This document shows, one piece after another, positions 21,559 to 31,111 of a DNA stretch of 64,000 nucleotides. The stretch spans positions 1,240,001-1,304,000 of the forward strand of contig JAKVNR010000001.1 in the NCBI GenBank assembly GCA_022483245.1. The letters are read 5' to 3'. The translations under genes and the position numbers were made by a program. Each line of letters starts with the position of its first letter. Positions within the stretch are counted from its first letter, which is position 1. This stretch comes from Lactobacillus sp. (GTDB taxonomy: Bacteria > Bacillota > Bacilli > Lactobacillales > Lactobacillaceae). A model generated the notes under the pieces. The model was given only the letters and a program-made list of their open reading frames with translations, had not been told where the DNA came from and made no database searches.

Positions 21559-22890
21559 ATGAAAATAAGTGAATTGCGACAGCAGCTCCAGACCAATTTT
21601 GAAGTTCAGACAAAAGGTCAACGCTTGCAGCAGGCAATTGATCAGGTGCTATTAGGCAAGCCGCAAACCAAACACATAGTGCCAGGTCAACTCTATCTTT
21701 ATCAATCTGGACAAAATATCGTCTGTCAAGCTAGTTCGGCCCAGTTGATTATTGCCCATCAAGCAGATTTTGGTAGAGTCTTTAATCAAATTAACGCTGC
21801 TTTGCAGGCAGAAATAGCTACAAAAAATCAATTATTATCTTTTGGTTTTCAAAAATATGACCTAGACCAATTGCTAAAAATTATCCATCAACGCTTAAAA
21901 TTAGAACTTTTGGTCTGTGATCTTAATAATTTAATCATCGGATCTGAAGGAATTTTCTTTAATAACTTTGATAAAAGTTTGGCTGATCACAAACATGCAG
22001 TAGAGATTCATGATCAATTAGTGCAATTTGGCAAATTTTATTGGCATTTAGAAGCTGATAGCCAGCTGCATATGACGGCCGAGATTTTGCAAACGTTAAG
22101 CAAAGTACTGAGCTATAACCTGCTGCAGCGCCGCATTATGTCACCGCTGAATTCGCCAACGGAAGTTTTATTGGTTAGACTGCTAAAAAGTCAGCAAACA
22201 GTTGATGTGGAAGAATATTTTAATCAGCGGCAAACGCCCCTGCCTAAAAGCATGGCTTTTATTTATGTTACCAAGACCACGCCAGATAAATTAGGCAAGT
22301 TAAAGCGCATCATTCAGCAGCGTTTTGCAGACTTTTTCGGCTTTTCGATCAGCTCAGTTTACCAAGGTCAGTTAATTTCTTTAGTTAAGATGACCTTGCC
22401 GATGTTTTTCCAAACGGAGACTCGTGAGTTTTTAACAGAACAAGCACGTGACCTGCAAGTTAAATTTTTGGTGACAAATCCAGTGCAGCGGATCACTGAA
22501 CTGCGGGCGTCCCACCAAGCGGCCTTATTAGTGCTTAAGCAGCCGTTACCAGCACGGGTTAGCTTTTGCGCAGATGCTGCCCTACCACTTTTAGTTGAAC
22601 AAAATTTCAACTTGCGGTTAACCAATTATTTGCTAAACCCGGTGCCAAAATTTCTGCGTGATTATGACCAAGATAAAGGTACGCATTTGCTATCGGCTTT
22701 AATTGCTTATTTGAATAATGACTGCTCCATTTCCCAGACAGCTGAGCAGCTATATTTGCATCGTAATTCTGTGACGAATTATTTGCGTAAAATTGAGCGG
22801 CTCACTGGTTTTAACTACCATGAATTCAAGCAGCTGCAGTCACTACAATTTTCACTAGCAGTGTATTCAGCTTTGCAGAAAAGAAATTAA
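21559..22890 (+). CDS. PucR/CdaR-type helix-turn-helix transcriptional regulator
   Basis: 443 residues. The C-terminal ~60 residues form a PucR-type HTH: LLSALIAYLNNDCSISQTAE then LYLHRNSVTNYLRKIERLTG. The N-terminal part is an unassigned sensor region. Regulators of this class usually control an adjacent catabolic gene set in response to a metabolite. It is divergent from the decarboxylase-like gene and followed after 78 nt by a nitroreductase gene. The shared 14-bp motif at 20549 and 22930 is a candidate target. Confidence 0.8.
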   Translation: MKISELRQQLQTNFEVQTKGQRLQQAIDQVLLGKPQTKHIVPGQLYLYQSGQNIVCQASSAQLIIAHQADFGRVFNQINAALQAEIATKNQLLSFGFQKYDLDQLLKIIHQRLKLELLVCDLNNLIIGSEGIFFNNFDKSLADHKHAVEIHDQLVQFGKFYWHLEADSQLHMTAEILQTLSKVLSYNLLQRRIMSPLNSPTEVLLVRLLKSQQTVDVEEYFNQRQTPLPKSMAFIYVTKTTPDKLGKLKRIIQQRFADFFGFSISSVYQGQLISLVKMTLPMFFQTETREFLTEQARDLQVKFLVTNPVQRITELRASHQAALLVLKQPLPARVSFCADAALPLLVEQNFNLRLTNYLLNPVPKFLRDYDQDKGTHLLSALIAYLNNDCSISQTAEQLYLHRNSVTNYLRKIERLTGFNYHEFKQLQSLQFSLAVYSALQKRN

Positions 22891-22902
22891 AAAGATTTAC
22901 TT

Positions 22903-22943
22903 TTGACAAATTTCGTGATATTTTGAGCATGGAAGTGGTTTCT
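22903..22943 (+). promoter_or_regulatory. Nitroreductase promoter region with operator candidate copy 2
   Basis: Perfect -35 TTGACA at 22903-22908 but only a weak -10 (GAGCAT, 16-nt spacer). The 14-bp motif TGGAAGTGGTTTCT starts at 22930, where it would overlap the start of transcription. A bound protein there could block or position RNA polymerase. Confidence 0.5.
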
Positions 22944-22968
22944 ATGAATTTTATAAGGAGAAACAATC

Positions 22969-23628
22969 ATGAGTAACTTTGACAACGTTAAATTTAGCAA
23001 TAATGACTTTAAGAGCCTGATCTTTGGCCGTCATTCGATTCGTCACTATGATCCAAGTGTCAAAATTCCGCGCAGCGAATTGAAGGAAATGTTAGCAGAA
23101 GCTACTACTGCTCCTTCTTCTTGCAACCTGCAGTCTTGGCACTTTATCGTTGTTGATACGGATGAAGGCAAAGAAAAGCTGAAGAAATTCTTCATGAAGT
23201 TCAATTACCCACAACTTGAGTCTTGCTCAGCTATGGTGCTCTTCTTTGGCTATACTGATGCCTTTAAGAAATACCGCGATTTATGGCAAGGCATGTATGA
23301 CCGCAAAGAAATTACCCACGAAATGTTGGAAAAAATTTTTGCGACCTTCCTGCCCTTGTATGAGCATGCTTCGCAAGACGTTCTGATTAGTGATGGTACA
23401 CGTGACTGCGGCTTGGTTGCGATGCAATTCATGCTGCTGGCCCGGGCTTATGGCTATGAAACCAACCCAATTGGTGGTTATGATTGGACCAAAGCCGCCG
23501 CTGTCATGGGTTTGGACCCACAGAAGTATTTCCCAGTTATGGCAGTGTCAATTGGTAAACCAGAAAAAGGTGCCCAAGAAGTGGAAACCAACCGTTACCC
23601 GATTGATGAAGTTATGCAATTTATGTAA
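22969..23628 (+). CDS. Nitroreductase family protein
   Basis: 219 residues. FMN-dependent nitroreductase fold: FGRHSIRHYDPSVKI near the N-terminus (the RRSxRxF-like FMN contact), APSSCNLQSWHF (NxQPW-like), and a C-terminal Gly-rich FMN site (NPIGGYDW). Ribosome site AAGGAG. The natural substrate cannot be read from sequence; such proteins reduce quinones, flavins or nitro compounds. It may belong to the regulon of the upstream PucR-type regulator through the shared 14-bp motif. Confidence 0.88.
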   Translation: MSNFDNVKFSNNDFKSLIFGRHSIRHYDPSVKIPRSELKEMLAEATTAPSSCNLQSWHFIVVDTDEGKEKLKKFFMKFNYPQLESCSAMVLFFGYTDAFKKYRDLWQGMYDRKEITHEMLEKIFATFLPLYEHASQDVLISDGTRDCGLVAMQFMLLARAYGYETNPIGGYDWTKAAAVMGLDPQKYFPVMAVSIGKPEKGAQEVETNRYPIDEVMQFM

Positions 23629-23652
23629 GATTCAAAGTTTCTTTAAAATAAA

Positions 23653-23678
23653 AAGCCGTCCAGAAGGACGGCTTTTTT
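23653..23678 (+). terminator. Bidirectional terminator between nitroreductase and purine permease
   Basis: Perfect 9-bp stem AAGCCGTCC / GGACGGCTT, loop AGAA, with A-run on the left and T-run on the right, between convergent genes. Confidence 0.88.
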
Positions 23679-23697
23679 GTGTAGCAATTTTTAATTG

Positions 23698-25005
23698 TCA
23701 GGCGTTTAACACCCATAAGAAAATGATAAAGATAAAGAAGAGGACCCACATCATCGGGGTAATTTCTTTACCGCGCTTAGCAGCTAACATGCAGATTGGG
23801 TAAGTAATCATTCCCCATGACAGACCATCGGAAATTGAGTAAGTTAGCGGCATCCCGATCACGATCAGGAAAGCTGGTACCGCAATTTCTAATTTATGCC
23901 AGTGGATGTTGGATAAGTTTTGCGCCATCAGGACACCAACGATGATTAAAGCCGGTGCTGTAACTTCGGTGGTAATAACCGTCAGCATAGGGCTGAAGAT
24001 CATGCTGATTAAGAAGAAAATACCAACGAAAACAGCAGTTAAACCAGAACGGCCACCGACAGCAACGCCAGAACTGGATTCAACGAAGGCACCAACTGGT
24101 GAAGTACCAAAGATGGCACCAGCCATCATGGCAGTTGAATCAGCAGTCAAAGCCCGGCCAACGCGTGGCAATTTGTTGTCCTTCATCAGTCCAGCTTGTT
24201 GAGCAACACCGATTAAAGTACCAGTTGTATCAAAGAAAGTTACCAGCAGGAAGGTTAAAACAATGACCCAGAGCTGCATGGAATTAATATCTTTAACGTG
24301 CAGGATAGCTTGGCCAAAGGTTGGTTTCAGACTTGGGGCTAAAGAAATGAAATGGGTTGGCAGTTTAATTTGACCAGTTATGATCCCGAAAATAGCAGTT
24401 AACACCATCCCAACAAAAATCGCGCCAGGCACTTTCAAAATCATCAAGACAACGGTCACTAATAAACCAAAAATGGCAATCCAAACCAATGGATTTTTCA
24501 AACTACCAATAGTTACCAAGGTAGATTTGTTTAGTTCAACCAAATGGCCATTTTGTAAACCGAGGAAGGCAATAAATAAACCAATCCCGGCGGAAATTGC
24601 GTTTTTCATGTCGGCGGGAATAGCATCGATAATTTTTTCACGCAATTTGAATAAAGTGATCAGCATGAAAATAATTGATGCTACGAAAACGGCAGCTAGG
24701 GCTGTTTGCCATTTAACGTGCATGCCAATGCAGGCTGTGTAAGCAAAGAAGGCATTGATACCCAGCGCTGGGGCAGTTGCGATTGGGTAATTGGCGACAA
24801 TCCCCATGATTAAACAGCCAAGTGCGCTGGCTAAAGCTGTGGCAGTAAAAACTGCCCCTTTATCCATGCCGCTGGCCCCAAGAACGTTAGGGTTAACAAA
24901 CAGGATATAAGACATGCTGACAAAAGTAGTCAGCCCGGCTAAAAATTCGCGTTTTACGTTTGAATGCAATTCATCCAAATGGAAATATTGAGCAATTGCG
25001 TTCAT
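23698..25005 (-). CDS. NCS2/AzgA family purine permease (adenine/guanine/hypoxanthine type)
   Basis: 435 residues, about 12-13 membrane segments. Proton-coupled nucleobase importer of the AzgA-PbuG branch: FLAGLTTFVSMSYILFVNP, ALGINAFFAYT and FDTTGTLIGVAQQAGL are typical. ATG 25005 has a TTGGAGGAATC ribosome site; the earlier TTG at 25017 overlaps that site and is rejected. The promoter carries two PurR-like boxes, which fits control by purine supply. No purine riboswitch was seen in the leader. Confidence 0.92.
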   Translation of the reverse strand: MNAIAQYFHLDELHSNVKREFLAGLTTFVSMSYILFVNPNVLGASGMDKGAVFTATALASALGCLIMGIVANYPIATAPALGINAFFAYTACIGMHVKWQTALAAVFVASIIFMLITLFKLREKIIDAIPADMKNAISAGIGLFIAFLGLQNGHLVELNKSTLVTIGSLKNPLVWIAIFGLLVTVVLMILKVPGAIFVGMVLTAIFGIITGQIKLPTHFISLAPSLKPTFGQAILHVKDINSMQLWVIVLTFLLVTFFDTTGTLIGVAQQAGLMKDNKLPRVGRALTADSTAMMAGAIFGTSPVGAFVESSSGVAVGGRSGLTAVFVGIFFLISMIFSPMLTVITTEVTAPALIIVGVLMAQNLSNIHWHKLEIAVPAFLIVIGMPLTYSISDGLSWGMITYPICMLAAKRGKEITPMMWVLFFIFIIFLWVLNA

Positions 25006-25018
25006 AGATTCCTCCAAT

Positions 25019-25105
25019 AATGTTCGTGTTTTATTCTTACATCACCGACTTTTATAGGATATCACAAATATATTTGCTGTCAAACTCGAATTATAGTTCG
25101 GGTTT
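25019..25105 (-). promoter_or_regulatory. Purine permease promoter with two PurR-like boxes
   Basis: Minus strand: -35 TTGACA at 25078-25083, 16-nt spacer, -10 TATCCT at 25056-25061. Boxes AAACCCGAACTAT (25093-25105) and AAACACGAACATT (25019-25031) resemble the Gram-positive PurBox AWWWCCGAACWWT and flank the promoter on both sides. Confidence 0.6.
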
Positions 25106-25228
25106 GAAGTTAAAAAGAATATGTTAGCTTATTTGTTGGTTATCAGGAGTTAAATGCTGGTATTTAGCAATAACCGTTCAATTGATTGATAATTACATGT
25201 ATCGTTGCTGTTTTACGAACTATGGCTA

Positions 25229-25244
25229 TGCTTCACGTGAAACT
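25229..25244. other. parS: parS-like centromere site 2
   Basis: TGCTTCACGTGAAACT matches the ParB consensus TGTTTCACGTGAAACA at 14 of 16 positions. It lies in the intergenic stretch 25106-25264, where I see nothing else, about 14 kb from oriC on the same side as site 1. Confidence 0.75.
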
Positions 25245-25264
25245 TGTTTTAACTGAAGTGCGCA

Positions 25265-25295
25265 AACAAAAAAAGACTCCTCATTGAGGAGTCTT
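25265..25295 (-). terminator. Terminator after the deoxynucleoside kinase operon
   Basis: 10-bp stem AAGACTCCTC / GAGGAGTCTT with loop ATT, followed by Ts on the minus strand. Confidence 0.88.
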
Positions 25296-25303
25296 AAGTA
25301 TAT

Positions 25304-25972
25304 TTAGGCTTGCGGCTGCCAATCTGCTGGCAGCTTGCCCATTTCTTTTAGTTTTTCATCGATTAAACGCAAAACTTCTTGCTTGTCATCTTCTGACGAC
25401 ATGAAGTCTAGTTTGTCACCATCGATTTGCATTTTAGGTGAATAGTTATAGTGTTCATACCACGGTTCATAGTAACGCAGCAGCCGTTTGTAATAGTCTT
25501 CCAAGGTTGGATCATAATCCAGCTGCTCAAATGATCTACCACGCTTTTGAATTCGCTTGATCATGGTTGGGTAAGATACTTTGATATGAACTAGCAAGTC
25601 AGGGTGCTTCTTAGGCATTTTTTGCAGTTCAAGCATCATTGACTCTAGCAATTCATCATATGTGCGCACTTCGATTGGCGTTGCCCGGCCAATATCGGCG
25701 TTCATGTGGAAGAACAAAGAGTCTTCGTAAATTGAACGGTCGAGTACGTTGTTATCGTCGACCAAAGCTTTTTTAATACTGTGAAAACGTGTATTCAAGA
25801 AAAAGATTTGCAGCAAAAAAGCATACTTTTTCGGATCTTGATAAAACAGCGGCAGTACCGGGTTGTTATCGACGCTTTCATAAAAAGGCTTCGTCTTCAG
25901 GTGATCTGCCAAAATTCCAGTTAAACTTGATTTTCCGGCTCCGATAGGCCCACTTAAAACAATAACTGTCAT
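25304..25972 (-). CDS. Deoxynucleoside kinase, deoxyguanosine-kinase-like
   Basis: 222 residues from ATG 25972. Salvages deoxynucleosides by 5'-phosphorylation. P-loop GPIGAGKSS, the DRSIYED substrate motif, and the arginine-rich lid [12 protein letters not shown]. In L. acidophilus R-26 the tandem pair consists of dAK (starting MIVLSG) and dGK (starting MTVIVLSG). This one starts MTVIVLSG, so I assign dGK by that criterion. It is second in the operon, 23 nt after its paralogue. Active enzyme is known to be a heterodimer of the two. Confidence 0.88.
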   Translation of the reverse strand: MTVIVLSGPIGAGKSSLTGILADHLKTKPFYESVDNNPVLPLFYQDPKKYAFLLQIFFLNTRFHSIKKALVDDNNVLDRSIYEDSLFFHMNADIGRATPIEVRTYDELLESMMLELQKMPKKHPDLLVHIKVSYPTMIKRIQKRGRSFEQLDYDPTLEDYYKRLLRYYEPWYEHYNYSPKMQIDGDKLDFMSSEDDKQEVLRLIDEKLKEMGKLPADWQPQA

Positions 25973-25995
25973 CACGTTCCTTCTTCAAAACACTT

Positions 25996-26634
25996 TTATA
26001 AATTGCCGATAGACTGCAATTTACGGTCGATCATTGCCAAAACTTGGTTCTTGTCGTCCTCATTTTGCATAAAGTCATATTTATCGCCATCGATCATGAT
26101 TTTTGGCGATTGATCGTAAGCTTCATACCATGGGTCATAGTATGATTGCAGCCGCTGATAATAGCCGCGCAGGTCTGGGTCAGTATCTAACTGCTCGAAT
26201 GACCGTCCCCGCTTCTTGATCCGGCTAAGCATTGTATCTAAAGACGCATGAATATAGATTAACAAATCTGGCTTTTTATTAGGGACACCAGGAACCTGCT
26301 CTAGCATATTATTGAGCAGGTCATCGTAAATCGCATATTCGGTTGGGTCTGCCACGCCCGAATCGACATTCATTTTGAAGAATAATGCATCTTCATAAAT
26401 GGACCGGTCCAAGACATTGTTCTTACCCGTCACAGCGCTATTAATTTCTGCTAAACGGTAATTCAGCAAGAAAATATTCAGCAAGAAAGTATAGCGCTTC
26501 ATGTCTTTGTAGTATAAAGGCAGAACAGGATTGGAATCAACGTGCTCATAAAAAGCATCCGTCCCCAAATGTTCAGCCAGCAGCGTCGTCAAACTTGACT
26601 TCCCCGCTCCAATCGGTCCACTTAACACAATCAC
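25996..26634 (-). CDS. Deoxynucleoside kinase, deoxyadenosine-kinase-like
   Basis: 212 residues, probably from GTG 26634. Same fold and motifs as its downstream paralogue: [20 protein letters not shown], and [12 protein letters not shown] in the lid. The N-terminus MIVLSGPIG matches the dAK type of L. acidophilus. The tandem pair arose by duplication and lets cells that need deoxynucleosides recycle them. The ribosome site is weak (AAAG next to the GTG), so the start is less certain than the rest. Confidence 0.88.
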   Translation of the reverse strand: MIVLSGPIGAGKSSLTTLLAEHLGTDAFYEHVDSNPVLPLYYKDMKRYTFLLNIFLLNYRLAEINSAVTGKNNVLDRSIYEDALFFKMNVDSGVADPTEYAIYDDLLNNMLEQVPGVPNKKPDLLIYIHASLDTMLSRIKKRGRSFEQLDTDPDLRGYYQRLQSYYDPWYEAYDQSPKIMIDGDKYDFMQNEDDKNQVLAMIDRKLQSIGNL

Positions 26635-26776
26635 CTTTGATCACACTCTTTCTACCACATAGAGATACTCCATTTAAGCTTAAGTACTACCCATAGTTTT
26701 TACAAGTCTTGACTTTTGTTGAAGAGAAGATTCGATGATTTGTATTATGCATTAAGGTTGAGTTGATGGGGTTTTG

Positions 26777-26806
26777 TTCAAAAATAAATTTTTAAGGGTT
26801 TATAAT
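26777..26806 (+). promoter_or_regulatory. Promoter of the aldo/keto reductase gene
   Basis: -10 TATAAT at 26801-26806, -35 TTCAAA at 26777-26782, 18-nt spacer, then an AAGGAGG ribosome site directly before the start codon, giving a very short leader. Confidence 0.6.
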
Positions 26807-26826
26807 GGCCATAAGGAGGAAAAAGC

Positions 26827-27669
26827 ATGCAGTATCTAACTTGGCAAAACGAACGATTAAGTAATGTTGGTGTTGGTACTTGGCTGATGGGCGAAGATTC
26901 AAGCAAAGAAAGTGATGAAATTGCTGCAATTCGCTATGCTGTTGATCACGGCGTAAATGTCATTGATACAGCGGAAATGTATGGCGATGGCAAAAGTGAA
27001 ATTTTAGTCGGTAAAGCTATCAAAGGCCTTGATCGCGATAAACTGTTCTTGATTTCTAAGTTCCTGCCTTATCATGCTAAACCTGAACAAGAACGTACTA
27101 GTCTAGAAGCCAGTTTAAAGCGTTTAGGAACTGACTACTTGGATTTATACCTACTCCACTGGCGAGGGCATGAGCGGCTTTCTAGGACGGTTCAGGGGCT
27201 TGAAGAATTGAAGCGTGCAGGCCTGATTCGCCATTGGGGAGTTTCTAATTTCGATGTCGATGATTTAGAAGAATTATATAGTGTGCCTGGCGGTGACCAA
27301 TGTTTTGTCAACGAAGATCTATATAATTTGACTGCACGCGGGGTTGAATATGACTTGCTGCCTTGGCAGCAGCAACATAAGTTAGGCTTTATTGGCTATT
27401 CACCTTTTAATTCTGATGATGGTGATTCAATTCGGGTTACTAATAATTTAAAAATTGTGGCCCGCAACCATCAATTGAGTACCCATCAAATTATGCTGGC
27501 CTGGTGTCTGCGGTCAGGCCAAGTTTTATCTATTCCGAAAGCGGGAAACATAGCGCACATGCGTGATAATTTGGCTGCTAGCGGGGTTAAATTTACACCT
27601 GACGAGTTAAAACTGCTGGATGCGGATTGGCCTAAGCCGATCGCTAAGACGCCCCTAGCAACGATTTAA
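26827..27669 (+). CDS. Aldo/keto reductase
   Basis: 280 residues, normal for the family. NAD(P)H-dependent TIM-barrel reductase of carbonyls. The catalytic tetrad is visible: Asp in VIDTAEMYG, Tyr in the same motif, Lys in LISKFLP, His in LLHWRGH. The C-terminal cofactor site reads SIPKAGN. ATG 26827 has a strong AAGGAGG site. Single-gene unit, divergent from the deoxynucleoside kinase operon. Physiological substrate unknown. Confidence 0.92.
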   Translation: MQYLTWQNERLSNVGVGTWLMGEDSSKESDEIAAIRYAVDHGVNVIDTAEMYGDGKSEILVGKAIKGLDRDKLFLISKFLPYHAKPEQERTSLEASLKRLGTDYLDLYLLHWRGHERLSRTVQGLEELKRAGLIRHWGVSNFDVDDLEELYSVPGGDQCFVNEDLYNLTARGVEYDLLPWQQQHKLGFIGYSPFNSDDGDSIRVTNNLKIVARNHQLSTHQIMLAWCLRSGQVLSIPKAGNIAHMRDNLAASGVKFTPDELKLLDADWPKPIAKTPLATI

Positions 27670-27680
27670 TGGCAAATAAA

Positions 27681-27709
27681 AAGGCGCATCTTGATAGATG
27701 CGTCTTTTT
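27681..27709 (+). terminator. Bidirectional terminator between aldo/keto reductase and adhesin genes
   Basis: Stem AAGGCGCATC / GATGCGTCTT with one G-U pair and loop TTGATA. A-run on the left and T-run on the right, between convergent genes. Confidence 0.85.
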
Positions 27710-27726
27710 GTTGTGCTTAGATAGTG

Positions 27727-30700
27727 CTAATTCTTTCTGCGACGACGGTTGAATTCTTCTAATCCGCCAGATAGGATCAAAGCACCTAAGCCTAAGGCCA
27801 TGGTTAATACTTGGTCGTCTTCATTCATACCGGTTTGTGGCAAAGTTTGCTGCTGTTTGTTAACATGTTGAGCCAAGTTGTTAACATAAGCGGCTGCACT
27901 GCCTTGAGCTGGACGGTAGTAGTTAGCTACAGGGTGGTAGCCAGTTTGGTAGTAATGCTGCTTCTGATCAGTGTTACCATTATTGCTATTTTGATTATCG
28001 TTACTGTTACTACCGCTATTGTTATTTTGATTATTGTTGCTGTTATTATCACTGCTATTGCCACTATTATTGCTATTGCTGTTAGCTTTAACAATAACAA
28101 CTACATCAGCTGGAGTAGCATTAGCGATTAATTCATCAGTAGTCAGTTTTCCGGAGATGTATTCATAACCCTGTGGCAACCCTGTGGCATATTGCTATCA
28201 ATTTTGGCATTGACATCGCTAGCGTAAACAGTAGCTGTACCGTTAACTAATTTACCAGTCATAGCACCTGTTACGTTCTTGATAATGATACCGTCACCAG
28301 TCTTGTAAACGATATTTTGACTAAAGTTTTGCTGTTGAGGTGTCTTGCTTTGAACAATGACGGTAATTGCGGTTGGAGTTTGGCTCTTGACCACTTCGTC
28401 GGTAGCTAATTTCCCAGAAATATATTCATAGCCTTGTGGCAAGTTAAGGTCAATCTTGCTATTAACATCTGCGGCTGAAACTACTGCTTGCCCATTAGTC
28501 AAGATACCAGTGATTGCTCCTGGAACTGTTATTACAATGGTTCCATCAGCACGTTTGTAGATAATGTCTTGGTGGAAGTTAAGAGTATCCTCTGTCTTCT
28601 TAACAGTTACGACAATAGCAGCAGGATTACTATTGGTGATTACCTCTGGCTGACTTAATTTGCCAGAAACATAAGTGTAACCCTTCGGAATATTACTATC
28701 AATTTTGGCATTGATGTCAGCAGCTGGAATAGTAGCTGCCCCGTTAGTCAATTTACCAGTGAATGCCCCGGATACATGTGCAACTTCGTGATTATTTAAG
28801 TCTTTGAAAATTAAATCCTTGCTGTAAGTATCTTCAGTTGGGGTAGTGTCCTTCTTGGTTAAGTGAACCTCAAATTTGTTTTTGGCAAAATCTGCTTGGT
28901 AAGTAGCGCCTGTAGTATAAGTAGTTTTCTTTTTATCTACTTCATAACCTTGTGCTTCGTATGCCTGGAGCTTGTTGTCGTAATCAGGGAATTTAATGGT
29001 TTCACCGATTAAGCCATGGGCCGAGTCCTCCTTCAAGGTCTTACCTGTATCGTCATCAATGTACTTAATCGTAGCCATTATCTCACCTTTAACGTCTGAT
29101 GTATTATCTCCGCTTTGAGTTGGTAACGTATCCCGTTGTGCAACTGATCCACCAAAATTACCTGGGCCGACCTCCAGTGTGCCTCCAAGTTGATAATTGG
29201 TGTCATCAGTATTGTTATGAACCATTGTCCAAAAAGCAGGATTAGAAAATAAAGTATTTTGTAAGGCTTTATTATTTAAATCTGGCCCAGCGTATACGCT
29301 GTTCGTAACCCATTCTTTAACAATAGGATCTGCCGAAACTGATTTTGAGTAAGTTTGCTTATTGGCTTTCCTAGATGCTTCGTCGGCTTCATAAGAAGAA
29401 TTTGACGGAGAAACATCAACACCATCATTGCTTGTTATATCAGCTAAATCTATGTATCCGTTTTGACCAAACTTTAGATCATCTGTTCCACCAATTACAA
29501 TATGATACTTTTTAATCGCGTAATTGCTGTCATGAGTAGAAGTAGTCGGTGTATCAGAAGTAACTGTTACCTCTGGTGCAGCCGGTAAATTCTGCACTTG
29601 GGTAAAGGTGCCTACATCACTATTATCAATGGCATGAGCTTTGGTAGTCGTATAAGAATTGTAGTTTTGCAGAGCCTGTTTGATTTCATTAGCTACGGTC
29701 TCATCGCTGTACCAGTTAGTGGTTAGTGAACCATTCTGAAAGGCAGCCAATGAAATAGTAAAATCATGTGACATGTTGTCTGCTAAAAAATAACGGGCAA
29801 TTGTTTCTAGTTTTTGATCAGTTTCCCCTTGTCCTTTAACCCACACATGAACTGGCAGCAGAACACTCTTCAAAACAACATTAGGCTGAGCCTTTTGAGT
29901 TTCATTACCTGTCAGATATTCAACGGGCAAATCTTTCAAACCAGAATCAAAACTTTGGTCTCCAATTTTTAAATCGTTGGTTGGTGTATACGTAGTTACT
30001 GATTTATTGTTCGTATGCAAAACCATTTGAATTGGATCATTGCCATATTGGTTGAACCATTTTAAATCTAATGAAATAGTTGGATTTACTAATTTTGAAA
30101 AGTTTTCATTAAATATAATCCGGTAATAGCCAGAAGTACTGGTATTCTCAGGTACAATTGAACCGATTTTAACGCCGCCAATTGTCAAGTCAGAAGCGCC
30201 AGCTAGTCCACTGCTGTAGTTTTCTTCTGTACCATCGTCCATTTGAACACCCAAATGAACATCAATATAGTCCCCAGCTTTGATATTTTGGTTATTAGTA
30301 AAGCTTAGATCTATGTGTGCATCAACATATGACCGATCTTGTTCACCTGAGCCCTGAATTTTATAAACTTTGTGTGATGTGACAGTGTAGTCACTGCTGC
30401 TGACAGCTTGACCACTATTTTGTTGTTCACTAGTAGAACTACTATTTGTATTAACACTATTATTTGCTGCATTAGCTTCTGCAACAGACATAGCATATGG
30501 CGCTGTTGTTACATTATTGCTAGAAGCAGTAGCAGCCTGTGTGTTTGCATTGTTAGCTGAAGGTGCCTGAGTTTGTATTTGACTTTGATTAGCAGTGGTT
30601 TGCTGCTGGTTTAGCTGGGCAGCGAAGCTATTGACATAGCTGCTTTCACTCTGTCCTTTAGGAAGAACATAAGCAGCATAAGCATTCGCACTATTGAAAT

Positions 30701-30938
30701 CATTGCCATTTCCTTGATTGCCATCACTAGCTGAATCAGGGGTTGAACTAGCAGTTTGTGTTGCTTCTGCTGGAATTTGTCCATTAGTAGTGTCAGCTTT
30801 AACAGTTTGTGCTGCTCCCAAAACGGCAGTTGTTCCTAAAACAACTGAAGCAACTCCTACACTTAATTTTCTTAAACTATAATGACGAAGTAGATCTGGA
30901 TTTTTGTTTAAGTCAGATTTTTTCATTTTCAAGATCAC
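27727..30938 (-). pseudogene. YSIRK/LPQTG surface adhesin, frame broken by an 11-bp tandem duplication
   Basis: Two reading frames belong to one gene. The first (30938 to 28143, about 931 codons) starts with a YSIRK-type signal (HYSLRKLSVGVASVVLG, cleaved near AQTVKA). It continues with a Ser/Asn/Gln-rich segment, a large folded N-terminal region, a MucBP-like domain (ATIKYIDDDTGKTLKED...), and repeats of about 78 residues that end MPQGYEYISGKL-like. The second (28179 to 27727) completes the third repeat, then gives an Asn/Ser-rich wall spacer, LPQTG, a membrane helix and an RRRRKN tail. The exact 11-bp duplication at 28167-28188 shifts the frame. As read, the protein would be secreted without a wall anchor. 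Start could also be ATG 30926. Confidence 0.88.
28167..28188. repeat. Exact 11-bp tandem duplication inside the adhesin gene
   Basis: Plus strand AACCCTGTGGC twice in a row (28167-28177, 28178-28188). Removing one copy joins the two halves in frame as ...SNMPQGYEYISGKL..., matching the preceding repeat. Confidence 0.95.
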
Positions 30939-30960
30939 TCATCTCTTCTATAAACAGGAA

Positions 30961-30972
30961 AAACGTACGTTT
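30961..30972. promoter_or_regulatory. 12-bp perfect palindrome upstream of the adhesin
   Basis: AAACGTACGTTT, about 35 nt before the adhesin start codon. Position and symmetry suggest an operator; no regulator can be named. Confidence 0.35.
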
Positions 30973-31054
30973 ATTTTTTAATCCTCTTCACCCCTACTGT
31001 ATCACAAAATAAAGCTTGTTTTTAAAATTATTTAAAAATATTTTAAAGTACACA

Positions 31055-31089
31055 AAAAAGCTGCTGCTCTGCGTGAGCAACAGCTTTTT
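31055..31089 (-). terminator. Terminator after the BMP-type ABC transporter operon
   Basis: Arms AAAAAGCTG / CAGCTTTTT with an inner CTC / GAG pair, followed by Ts on the minus strand. Confidence 0.8.
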
Positions 31090-31111
31090 AATTGTTCGGA
31101 ATCGTATTATT

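Noticed and set aside
25018..25303. Purine riboswitch upstream of the purine permease
   Set aside because: None of the conserved junction or loop sequences was found; PurR-like boxes are present instead.
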